In this document: positions 40,200-47,826 of the stretch, in pieces
Layout of the letters: each line of letters begins with the position of its first letter
How positions within the stretch are numbered: the first letter of the stretch is position 1
Source of the DNA: Gemella sp.
Lineage (GTDB): Bacteria; Bacillota; Bacilli; Staphylococcales; Gemellaceae
NCBI GenBank assembly: GCA_030529855.1
Contig: JAUMWC010000001.1
Span: 30,723 to 94,722, forward strand
Length of the DNA: 64,000 nt
Reading direction: 5' to 3'
Program-made: the position numbers and the translations under genes
The notes under the pieces: generated by a model
What the model was told of the DNA's origin: nothing
The model's database searches: none
What the model saw: only the letters and a program-made list of their open reading frames with translations

Positions 40200-40240
40200 A
40201 AAAAAGAGAATTAAGATTTTTATCTTAATTCTCTTTTTTA
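40200..40240. terminator. Bidirectional terminator between glyS and the 100-residue gene
   Basis: AGAGAATTAAGAT and ATCTTAATTCTCT pair around TTT, flanked by A- and T-runs; the convergent genes meet here. Confidence 0.85.
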
Positions 40241-40540
40241 TGCATAAGTAACTATACAAGATATTATTTTTTCAGCTTTAAATGTTTTAAATTCATAATG
40301 AAAAGATAGCCACTCTAATTCTCCATTATCCACTTTAACTAAAACACTACCTACTTTCCCATGGGATATACCATGTTTTATAGTAAGTATCTCATCCCTT
40401 AACCTAGGTAATTCAATGTCAGATAAAGGAAAATCTAAATGTTCCTCATTAACACTATTCGTTAAAATATCATATGTTAATTTTTCAAGAAAAGCATTCT
40501 TAGGAGAATTTTTCTGAGTAGAATTCAATATTACTTCCAT
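40238..40540 (-). CDS. Protein of unknown function, 100 residues
   Basis: I do not recognise this protein. It is soluble, mixed charge, without membrane or signal segments; the middle has SDIELPRLRDEILTIKHGI and the end EWLSFHYEFKTFKAEKIIS. The start lies 9 bases after the stop of the HIRAN gene, so the two are probably cotranscribed and may work together. Confidence 0.6.
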   Translation of the reverse strand: MEVILNSTQKNSPKNAFLEKLTYDILTNSVNEEHLDFPLSDIELPRLRDEILTIKHGISHGKVGSVLVKVDNGELEWLSFHYEFKTFKAEKIISCIVTYA

Positions 40541-40549
40541 CCAATTACA

Positions 40550-40909
40550 CTACTCTCTTCCATCTTTTATTTTTACAACAACTCTGAACTGCCTTTCAGG
40601 ATGTTGTTCTTTACTTGCATACTGAATTTTAGCTTCAAAAACATCTTGGTGCCCAAAATATAAAAACTTGCTAATTAAAGAGTTTTTGTCCTTAGGAAAA
40701 TATCCTAATTTATGTTTTTTATAATAAATAGCAATAGCTTCTGGATCATACGGATTACTTGGTTCTACTACTAAATCAACATTTGCACCTAACACTAGTT
40801 CATCAATAACATCCAATCCATCATAATATGCAAAACCAGCAATATGAAAATCTAACAAATGTCTACTTGGTTCATAGCCCATATTTGAAAAATCATTTTT
40901 ATTTACCAT
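40550..40909 (-). CDS. HIRAN-domain protein
   Basis: 119 residues, almost entirely one HIRAN domain: FHIAGFAYYDGLDVIDEL, then LVVEPSNPYDPEAIAIYYKKHKLGYFPKD, the N-P-x-D-P-x-A-hydrophobic signature followed by G-Y-x-P. HIRAN domains bind 3' DNA ends and often occur in helicase/nuclease proteins; here the domain stands alone. AGGAGAG precedes the ATG. Pairs with the downstream unknown gene. Confidence 0.8.
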   Translation of the reverse strand: MVNKNDFSNMGYEPSRHLLDFHIAGFAYYDGLDVIDELVLGANVDLVVEPSNPYDPEAIAIYYKKHKLGYFPKDKNSLISKFLYFGHQDVFEAKIQYASKEQHPERQFRVVVKIKDGRE

Positions 40910-40991
40910 TGTTACTCTCCTCTTATCTAGTATTTGTTTTTATTATACAGCTAAAACTAGATAATTAAAAGCAGTTATTTATTTTTCAAAT

Positions 40992-41022
40992 CAAAAAAGA
41001 TAGGATTAACTCCTACCTTTTA
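40992..41022 (-). terminator. Terminator of the fetAB-rhodanese operon
   Basis: AGGTAGGA and TCCTATCT pair around GTTAA with TTTTTT after; it lies just past the rhodanese stop. Confidence 0.8.
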
Positions 41023-41313
41023 AATACTTTCAGTAAATTTCTTCCACTCTTCCATTCCGCCCAAAACATTATATGCTTTGTATCCTTTAGCACTTAATAT
41101 TTTGCAGGCTTGGCCACTACGATTTCCAGTTCTACAAATCAGATAAATATCTTTAGATTTATCTCCTTCATAGTAACTTATTTGTCCTAACGGAATATTA
41201 ATAGCTTCTTCTAGAGAAATTTCTGCAAACTCATCCTTTTCTCTTACGTCTATTAATACTGCATTATCATTTTCAAATACGTTAATTAATTCTTCAACAG
41301 TAATTTCATACAT
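41020..41313 (-). CDS. Rhodanese-like sulfurtransferase
   Basis: 97 residues, single rhodanese domain. The active-site loop is CRTGNRSG with Cys60, the first block is AVLIDVREKDEFAEI, and the ending YNVLGGMEEWKK is typical. It carries persulfide sulfur, partner unknown. It lies 11 bases after fetB in the same operon. Confidence 0.9.
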   Translation of the reverse strand: MYEITVEELINVFENDNAVLIDVREKDEFAEISLEEAINIPLGQISYYEGDKSKDIYLICRTGNRSGQACKILSAKGYKAYNVLGGMEEWKKFTESI

Positions 41314-41324
41314 ATGTATATCTC

Positions 41325-42089
41325 CTATTCAAAATCTAACTGGTCTCTCTTATTAAAGTATGACTTATATGAAAAGTATGCTGCCACCATAGAACCTAAA
41401 CTAGTTGCAGATAGAAGCATAAACATTACCATAATTTGATACTTGATGGCATGAACTGGGTCTACTCCAGCAAAGATAAGACCTGACATCATACCAGGTA
41501 AACTTACTAAACCAACAGTCTTAGCTGAATCAATAGTTGGTTGCATACCTGTTTTTATACTATCACGTAAAATTGATTGTGATGTTAATTTTACACTTGC
41601 TCCTAAAGATAATTTTTCTAATATTTGTTGTCTATTATCTTTGAAAGAATTGTACATCGACTTATAAGCAAGACCTATAGCTGCCATAGAGTTACTCGCA
41701 ATCATTCCAGAAATAGGAATAATTTGAGATGGTACAAACTTAATTGCTCCTGATGCAATTAAAACTCCTAACGTAAGTCCTGTTGATAATAGAATTGCTA
41801 CAAACGAATGCCACTGTTTACTAGACTTATTAGGATTTCTCTTTTTAGCTTGGCTACTAGCATTATAAATAATTATTAATACCATTGCTAAACTTAAGAA
41901 TACATTAGAAACTTGGAAAATATATTTTAAGATATATCCAGTTAAAGTCAGTTGAAGAACTGTTCTAATTATGGCAAAGAAAATATCCTTAGATAAACCA
42001 AGCTTTTCCTTTTGACTTATCCCCATAGCTAATAATACTAGAGAAAAAGCCAAAACAAGTGATAAATTATCTACTGTTACACTACTCAT
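41325..42089 (-). CDS. fetB: FetB-like iron/metal export permease (UPF0014)
   Basis: 254 residues, about seven hydrophobic segments. Family blocks: RTVLQLTLTGYILKYIF, IIYNASSQAKKR, PISGMIASNSMAAIGLAYK, VGLVSLPGMMSGLIFAGVDPVHAIKYQ. These match the YbbM/FetB permease, which with FetA exports iron and protects against oxidative stress. Its start overlaps the end of fetA by 8 bases. Confidence 0.85.
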   Translation of the reverse strand: MSSVTVDNLSLVLAFSLVLLAMGISQKEKLGLSKDIFFAIIRTVLQLTLTGYILKYIFQVSNVFLSLAMVLIIIYNASSQAKKRNPNKSSKQWHSFVAILLSTGLTLGVLIASGAIKFVPSQIIPISGMIASNSMAAIGLAYKSMYNSFKDNRQQILEKLSLGASVKLTSQSILRDSIKTGMQPTIDSAKTVGLVSLPGMMSGLIFAGVDPVHAIKYQIMVMFMLLSATSLGSMVAAYFSYKSYFNKRDQLDFE

Positions 42090-42723
42090 ACTTCACTTGT
42101 CCTCCTTCTATATTAATCACTGTTCTTGCTTTATCAATTTCTTCTTGATCATGAGTTACCTCTACAATAGTTTTACCTGACTTGTGATAAGCATCTATTA
42201 AATCGTGAACTAGGTGTTTAGTGTCTGCATCTAACCCCGCAGTGATTTCATCTAGTAACAAAACTTTTGGTTCAAACATCATATTTCTTATTAAAGCTAC
42301 ACGTTGTTTTTCTCCACCTGACAGGTCTTTTACCTTATGATCTAGGTAATCTACTGGTAGATTAACTTTCTTTAAAGCTTCTTTAGCCTTTGTTTCATCA
42401 AAAGCTAGATCTCTTATTATAAAAGGAAATTCCAAGTTATCTCTTACACTATCTCCAAATAAAACAGCTTGCTGGAAAAAATATGAAACTTCTTTACGAT
42501 AATCCGACATCTCTAAAGTTTCGATATTTTTACTTCCGTATAATAAGTCTCCACTTGTAGGTGATTGCAGGCCAGAAAGTAATTTTAAAATACTAGATTT
42601 TCCACTTCCCGAAGGCCCCACAAGCGTAACCCTGTCTCCTTCTTTAATACTTATATTAATATCTTTTAATATTTCTTTTTCATTGGCTTTATAACCAATA
42701 TTTTTTAATTCAAAAATATTCAT
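42082..42723 (-). CDS. fetA: FetA-like ABC transporter ATPase
   Basis: 213 residues, one ABC domain: Walker A VGPSGSGKSSILKLL, Q-loop FFQQAVLF, signature DLSGGEKQRVALIRN, Walker B VLLLDEITAGLD, switch His THDQEE. The partner permease follows with overlapping ends; the FetA/YbbL assignment rests on that pairing. Transcribed from a consensus promoter at 42764-42792. Confidence 0.87.
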   Translation of the reverse strand: MNIFELKNIGYKANEKEILKDINISIKEGDRVTLVGPSGSGKSSILKLLSGLQSPTSGDLLYGSKNIETLEMSDYRKEVSYFFQQAVLFGDSVRDNLEFPFIIRDLAFDETKAKEALKKVNLPVDYLDHKVKDLSGGEKQRVALIRNMMFEPKVLLLDEITAGLDADTKHLVHDLIDAYHKSGKTIVEVTHDQEEIDKARTVINIEGGQVKYE

Positions 42724-42763
42724 CAGAATACCTCTTTCATACTCTTAATTATCTTATTAATAA

Positions 42764-42792
42764 ATTATAAATCCTGTTAAATCCTTTGTCAA
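42764..42792 (-). promoter_or_regulatory. Sigma-A promoter of fetA operon
   Basis: Minus-strand TTGACA (42787-42792), 17 bases, TATAAT (42764-42769); both hexamers are perfect. Confidence 0.85.
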
Positions 42793-42807
42793 TTTAAGAA
42801 GTATTTG

Positions 42808-42836
42808 TTGACTACAACTAGAATTTTTGTTACCAT
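42808..42836 (+). promoter_or_regulatory. Promoter of the secreted hydrolase gene
   Basis: TTGACT (42808-42813), 17 bases, TACCAT (42831-42836), divergent from the fetA promoter. Confidence 0.55.
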
Positions 42837-42866
42837 ATTTTCTAAATAAATTTTAGGAGTACTATT

Positions 42867-43709
42867 TTGAAAAAATTTCTTATAAAAATTCTTAGCATTA
42901 TTTTAATCTTAAATTTTCTTTTCACTAACACTAGTAAAGCTAATGATATAGTCGAGGAAGAATACCATGTGAATCGTGATTCTATTAATCTGTATGGTAA
43001 AATCACTGCACCAAGTGATTACAAAGAAAAGAAGTTACCTTTACTAATTATTTCTCATGGTTTTAATAACACTCTTGAGATGTATGATGATTATGCTGAA
43101 AAATTTGCAGAAGAAGGATATATAGTCTATCGTTTTGACTTCTTCGGTGGAAGCCGTAATTCAAAAAGTGGTGGCCAAGATATGCAAAACATGTCTATTC
43201 TTACAGAAAAAGCCGACTTAGAAGCCGTTATCAATAAATTATCGCAAGAAAACTTCGTAGACAAAGAAAAGATTAATCTATTAGGTGTCAGCCAAGGTGG
43301 TGTAGTATCAACTCTTTATGCATCTGAAAATAAAGATAAAGTAAATAAATTACTTCTTATTTTCCCAGCCTTTGTAATGTTTGATGATTTAAAAGAGACC
43401 TATGAAAAACTAGGTGTGTCTAGTTTAGACCAAGTTCCTAAAAGCATAAGTCACAGAAATTCAAATCTAGGTAGTAGCTATTTGACTGATGCTATTAATA
43501 TAGATATTAATAAAAAAATATCTGAAGTTGCTGCACCTACACTAATAATTCACGGAACTAATGACTCGGTTGTTCCATACTCGTATGCTGAGAATGCCAA
43601 TAAAACTTTTAAAAATTCTAAACTTGTCACAGTAGAAAACGGTGGTCATAGATTAGATTCAAGATTTAACAATGTTGCACTCAAAGAAATTAGTGAGTTC
43701 ATGAAATAA
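42867..43709 (+). CDS. Secreted alpha/beta hydrolase
   Basis: 280 residues starting at TTG (42867), 7 bases after AGGAG. An N-terminal signal peptide (MKKFLIKILSIILILNFLF, then TNTSKA) should be cleaved near residue 25. Catalytic triad: Ser142 in LLGVSQGGV, Asp in IHGTNDSVVPY, His in VENGGHRLDS; the oxyanion block is LLIISHGFNNT. It is an esterase/acylaminoacyl-peptidase-like fold (cinnamoyl esterase-like); substrate unknown. Ends in a two-way terminator. Confidence 0.87.
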   Translation: MKKFLIKILSIILILNFLFTNTSKANDIVEEEYHVNRDSINLYGKITAPSDYKEKKLPLLIISHGFNNTLEMYDDYAEKFAEEGYIVYRFDFFGGSRNSKSGGQDMQNMSILTEKADLEAVINKLSQENFVDKEKINLLGVSQGGVVSTLYASENKDKVNKLLLIFPAFVMFDDLKETYEKLGVSSLDQVPKSISHRNSNLGSSYLTDAINIDINKKISEVAAPTLIIHGTNDSVVPYSYAENANKTFKNSKLVTVENGGHRLDSRFNNVALKEISEFMK

Positions 43710-43710
43710 A

Positions 43711-43757
43711 TATAACCCCAAAAGATAGAATTATTTCTTTTGGGGTTATATTTTTTA
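43711..43757. terminator. Bidirectional terminator between the hydrolase gene and the spe operon
   Basis: ATAACCCCAAAAGA and TCTTTTGGGGTTAT pair with a short loop and flanking T-runs; it serves both convergent units. Confidence 0.85.
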
Positions 43758-43762
43758 TCATC

Positions 43763-44914
43763 TTACGATAGTCTTTCTTTGAAGTCTTGATATCCAAATT
43801 CTTTTACTGTTTGGATATTGTTATCTTTATCTACTGCTAAAAGTGATGCCAATGGCATTCCGTTGAATGTATTAGTCTTAACCATAGAATAGATAGCCAT
43901 ATCACAAAATACTACACGGCTCCCTATTTCTAACGGCTTGTCAAAGCTATATTCTCCAATATGGTCACCCGCAAGACATGTAGGTCCACCAAATCTATAA
44001 GTATGTGCTTTTTCATTTGGCATTCCACTATCTATAATATGCGGACGATAAGGCATTTCTAATACATCAGGCATATGACAAGTAGCTGATGTATCTAAAA
44101 TTGCATTTTTAATACCATTATTTTCTGTAATATCTAAAACTTGGGCTACTAGGTAACCAGCATCTAAAGCAATCGCTTCTCCTGGTTCTAAATACACTTC
44201 TAAATCATAAGTTTCTTTTATATGTTTAACTATAGAAATTAAACTTTCAATATCATAGTCTTCACGTGTAATGTGATGTCCACCACCGAAGTTTAGCCAC
44301 TTCATCCCGTGTAGATATTTACCGAATTTTTCTTCCACTGCTTTTAGCGTTGTAATTAAATCATCAGAATTTTGCTGACATAGAGTGTGGAAGTGTAATC
44401 CATCTACACCCGTTAAATCTTTACCTTCAAACTCTGCAAGAGTAATTCCTAGTCTTGATCCTGGTGAACATGGATCGTAAATCTCGTGGCCTTCTTGAGT
44501 AGAACATTCTGGATTAATACGCAATCCAGATGACTTACCAGCAGCTAAAACCTTATCTTTGTATCTATTCCATTGACTAAATGAATTAAAAACAAAGTGA
44601 TCAGCAATCGGTAATAATTCTTCTAACTCTTCTTCTCTATATGCTGGAGAGAAAACATGTGTTTCCTTACCAAACTCTTCAAATCCTAGTTTTGCTTCAT
44701 ATATACCACTTGCTGTCGTTCCATCTAAGTACTCAGCAACTAATGGATAAAAGTGAAACATAGAAAAAGCTTTTTGAGCTAATAATATTTTACAACCAGC
44801 TTCTTCTCTTACTCTAGCTAAGATTTCTAAATTTTTTCTTAATAAGTTTTCTTCTGTAACGAAAGCAGGTGTTTTAACCTGCTTTACGTCCCAATCAATC
44901 TTGTATTTTTCCAT
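43763..44914 (-). CDS. nspC: Carboxy(nor)spermidine decarboxylase
   Basis: 383 residues, fold-III PLP decarboxylase. The PLP lysine is Lys48 in ILLAQKAFSMF; the PLP-phosphate region is LNFGGGHHITRE, the VYLEPGEAIALDAG block carries a conserved Glu, and the active-site Cys is in FGGPTCLAGDHIG. It removes the carboxyl group of carboxyspermidine (or carboxynorspermidine / carboxyaminopropylagmatine). It lies 3 bases after the dehydrogenase gene, so the two act in sequence. Last gene of the operon. Confidence 0.93.
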   Translation of the reverse strand: MEKYKIDWDVKQVKTPAFVTEENLLRKNLEILARVREEAGCKILLAQKAFSMFHFYPLVAEYLDGTTASGIYEAKLGFEEFGKETHVFSPAYREEELEELLPIADHFVFNSFSQWNRYKDKVLAAGKSSGLRINPECSTQEGHEIYDPCSPGSRLGITLAEFEGKDLTGVDGLHFHTLCQQNSDDLITTLKAVEEKFGKYLHGMKWLNFGGGHHITREDYDIESLISIVKHIKETYDLEVYLEPGEAIALDAGYLVAQVLDITENNGIKNAILDTSATCHMPDVLEMPYRPHIIDSGMPNEKAHTYRFGGPTCLAGDHIGEYSFDKPLEIGSRVVFCDMAIYSMVKTNTFNGMPLASLLAVDKDNNIQTVKEFGYQDFKERLS

Positions 44915-44917
44915 TTA

Positions 44918-46117
44918 TTAATCCACCAATGTTGGGTTAAAGTCTTCTTGCCATGGTAATCCCCACTCGTTTAATGCTTCCATGAATGGATCTGGATCCA
45001 TCTCTTCAACATTAAATACTCCTGGTTTTTGCCATTTTCCGTTAAGTACTAACATTGCTCCGATCATTGCTGGTACTCCAGTTGTGTACGAAATAGCTTG
45101 TGATCCAACTTCTTTGTAGCATTCTTGGTGATCACATACATTGTAAACGTAGTAAGAAACATCTTTTCCATCTTTCTTACCTTGGAAAATACATCCAATG
45201 TTAGTTTTTCCAACTGTACGTGGCCCTAAACTTGCTGGGTCTGGTAATACTGCTTTTAAGAATTGTAATGGAATAATTTCTTTTCCTTCATACATAATTG
45301 GTTCGATTGAAGTCATACCAACATTTTCTAAACATTGTAAGTGAGTTAAGTATGATTGACCAAAAGTCATGAAGAAACGAATTCTCTTAATTCCTTTGAT
45401 GTTTTGTGCTAATGATTCTAATTCTTCATGGTACAGTAGGTACATATCTTTTTCCCCTACTTGATCAAAGTCATAAACACGTTTGATTTCCATAGGTTTA
45501 GTTTCTACCCACTCACCATTTTCCCAGTAACGTCCGTTTGCTGATACTTCACGAATGTTGATTTCTGGGTTGAAGTTTGTAGCGAATGGGTAACCGTGGT
45601 CTCCACCGTTACAGTCTAAGATATCGATGTAGTTAATTTCATCGAAGTAGTGTTTTTGAGCATAAGCTGAAAATACTCCAGTTACTCCTGGATCGAATCC
45701 AGAACCTAAGATAGCTGTAATTCCAGCTTTTTCAAAACGCTCACGGTATTCCCATTGCCATTTGTATTCAAATTTAGCTGTGTCTTCTGGCTCATAGTTA
45801 GCTGTATCTAAATAGTGAGTCTTAGTTGCTAAACACGCATCCATGATTGTTAAGTCTTGGTATGGTAAAGCTAAGTTAATAACGATATCTGGCTTAACTT
45901 CGTTAATTAATGCAATTAGCTCTTCTACATTATCAGCATCTACTTGAGCTGTAGTAATTTTACATCCTTTACCTTCTAATTTTTCTTTTAAGGCATCACA
46001 TTTAGATTTTGTACGTGATGCGATACAAATTTCCTCAAATACTTTAAAGTTTTGAACACATTTGTGGACTGTTACTCCAGCAACTCCACCTGCTCCAATA
46101 ATAAGTGCTTTACTCAT
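44918..46117 (-). CDS. Carboxy(nor)spermidine dehydrogenase (LYS1-like)
   Basis: 399 residues of the saccharopine dehydrogenase superfamily. NAD(P)-binding ALIIGAGGVAGVTVHKC (residues 4-20), then IASRTKSKCDAL, and ILGSGFDPGVTGVFSAYAQ. It joins a diamine (putrescine, or agmatine in the related CAPA route) with aspartate semialdehyde by reductive condensation, giving the carboxylated polyamine that NspC decarboxylates. Codon use is rich in AAC/GGT type codons, hinting at good expression. Placed between agmatinase and NspC genes. Confidence 0.93.
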   Translation of the reverse strand: MSKALIIGAGGVAGVTVHKCVQNFKVFEEICIASRTKSKCDALKEKLEGKGCKITTAQVDADNVEELIALINEVKPDIVINLALPYQDLTIMDACLATKTHYLDTANYEPEDTAKFEYKWQWEYRERFEKAGITAILGSGFDPGVTGVFSAYAQKHYFDEINYIDILDCNGGDHGYPFATNFNPEINIREVSANGRYWENGEWVETKPMEIKRVYDFDQVGEKDMYLLYHEELESLAQNIKGIKRIRFFMTFGQSYLTHLQCLENVGMTSIEPIMYEGKEIIPLQFLKAVLPDPASLGPRTVGKTNIGCIFQGKKDGKDVSYYVYNVCDHQECYKEVGSQAISYTTGVPAMIGAMLVLNGKWQKPGVFNVEEMDPDPFMEALNEWGLPWQEDFNPTLVD

Positions 46118-46142
46118 TTTAAAATCTCCTTTTTATTATTAA

Positions 46143-46991
46143 TTATTTATGTAAGTATAATATTATTTCACGTAATAATTTACACGCTAAGGCTGTTGAT
46201 TGACCTGATTGGTCATAGATTGGGCATAACTCATTCATATCAGCAGCAACAATGTTTAGTTCACTAATTTTTTCAATAGCTGCTAATAATTCTGTAAATC
46301 TAACTCCACCCGCTTCTGGTGTACCAGTTCCAGGGAATTCTGATGGATCTAATACATCAAGGTCTAATGTAAAGTAAACTGGTTTTCCTTTTAATTTTTC
46401 AACCACTTCTTCTAAACCATCAAAGTTAAATTTCTGTAAGTGAGTGTGCTTTTTAGCCCATTCAAATTCTTCTCTTTGTCCTGAACGGATACCAAATTGG
46501 AAGATACGTCCATCTCCCATCATATCCCAGCAGCGTTTAATAACACTTGCATGAGATTCTTTAACTCCTAGGTAGTCTTCTCTTAAATCAGTGTGCGCGT
46601 CAAATTGTACTAGGTGTAAGTCTGGGTACTTTTCTAACATTGCTTTTACAGGCCCAGCTGTAATAGAGTGTTCTCCACCAATCATAAGTGGGATTTTTCC
46701 ATCTCCAGCAATTTTAGCAGTCATTTCTTCTAATTGTTTTAAAGTCTCAACAGTATTTCCAAACGGTAATTCTAAATCTCCTGCATCAAATACTTTGATA
46801 TCTTCTAAATCTTTATCTTGGTAAGGACTGTATGTTTCAATACCAAAACTTTCATTTCTTATTGCTGTACTCGCAAAACGAGTACCTGGTCTGAATGATG
46901 TTGTAGAATCGTAAGGTGCTCCAAACAATACTAAACTCGACTCATCGTAATTTGCTTCACATCCAATAAATGTTGTTACATTAGCTTTCAT
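46143..46991 (-). CDS. speB: Agmatinase (ureohydrolase)
   Basis: 282 residues. The dimanganese site is complete: His108 in MIGGEHSITAG, Asp131-Ala-His133-Thr-Asp135 in QFDAHTDLRED, and the Asp-x-Asp in YFTLDLDVLDPSEFPGTGTPE. It hydrolyses agmatine to putrescine and urea; members may instead act on N-aminopropylagmatine. The gene overlaps the end of speE by 11 bases. The neighbouring arginine decarboxylase provides agmatine, which supports agmatinase over arginase or formiminoglutamase. Confidence 0.93.
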   Translation of the reverse strand: MKANVTTFIGCEANYDESSLVLFGAPYDSTTSFRPGTRFASTAIRNESFGIETYSPYQDKDLEDIKVFDAGDLELPFGNTVETLKQLEEMTAKIAGDGKIPLMIGGEHSITAGPVKAMLEKYPDLHLVQFDAHTDLREDYLGVKESHASVIKRCWDMMGDGRIFQFGIRSGQREEFEWAKKHTHLQKFNFDGLEEVVEKLKGKPVYFTLDLDVLDPSEFPGTGTPEAGGVRFTELLAAIEKISELNIVAADMNELCPIYDQSGQSTALACKLLREIILYLHK

Positions 46992-47826
46992 TTTCTAACT
47001 TCTCCTTAATATAATTCGGTAGGTAAAAGGCTCCCCTATGTATCTCGTCATTGTAATATTGAGTCTTTATTCCTAACCTTGTAGCTAAACCACTAGATTC
47101 TTCTGGGTGGATTCCTTTTGAAGAGAATCCAACTAATAGGTACCCTGCTGCGTAACTAGGAACACTTGTAAAATACACAGTGTTAACTGGGAAAACAGCT
47201 TTTAATCTGTCACTTATGTGGCGCATTGCTGTTACATCTTCTTCATAAAATGCATTAGCTTGCTGACTAAGTAAGATTCCTTGCTCAGTCAGTGCGTTAT
47301 AGCAATTCCCATAAAATTCTCTTGTAAATAATCCTTCATTAAGTCCAAATGGATTAGCTGAATCTACAATAATTAAATCATACGTATTTTCTCTATAGCG
47401 AACGAATTTTAGTGCATCTTGTATATAAAGATTTACTCTTTTATCTTGGAATGCAATTTTTGATTCTGGTAAATACTCCTGACAAACTTCTACTGCCCTT
47501 TGATCAAGTTCCACTACATCTATGCTATGAATTGTTGGATACTTTTCAAGCTCTGTTAATACTCCCCCATCAAGTCCACCAATAACTAATACGTTTCTTA
47601 TATTAGCCATTGTATTCATAGGGACGTGAACCATCATCTCACTGTAGAAAAATTCATCTTTTTCAGTTGTAATAAGTTCTCCATCTAGGGCTAGTACTCT
47701 ACCATACTCCTTAGATTCTAAGACTGAAATATGTTGGTATTCACTTTTTTCACTATAAACTTCTCTTTCAACATTGATAGATAATTTTACTCCATCTTGA
47801 TGGAATTCTGAAAACCATAAATCCAT
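46981..47826 (-). CDS. speE: Spermidine synthase-like aminopropyltransferase with altered active-site motifs
   Basis: 281 residues, normal for SpeE. N-terminal strand domain ends in ALDGELITTEKDEFFYSEMMVHVP. The SAM-fold Gly motif, usually GGGDGG, is GGLDGG (83-88). The amine-site motif, usually D-S-T-D/E-P-x-G-P, reads DSANPFGLNEGLF with Asn158 in place of the second acid and Leu instead of Pro. It could use another acceptor such as agmatine, have a different amine product, or be weak. No speD (source of decarboxylated SAM) is present in the window. Its ATG overlaps the speA stop (TAATG). Confidence 0.88.
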   Translation of the reverse strand: MDLWFSEFHQDGVKLSINVEREVYSEKSEYQHISVLESKEYGRVLALDGELITTEKDEFFYSEMMVHVPMNTMANIRNVLVIGGLDGGVLTELEKYPTIHSIDVVELDQRAVEVCQEYLPESKIAFQDKRVNLYIQDALKFVRYRENTYDLIIVDSANPFGLNEGLFTREFYGNCYNALTEQGILLSQQANAFYEEDVTAMRHISDRLKAVFPVNTVYFTSVPSYAAGYLLVGFSSKGIHPEESSGLATRLGIKTQYYNDEIHRGAFYLPNYIKEKLENES

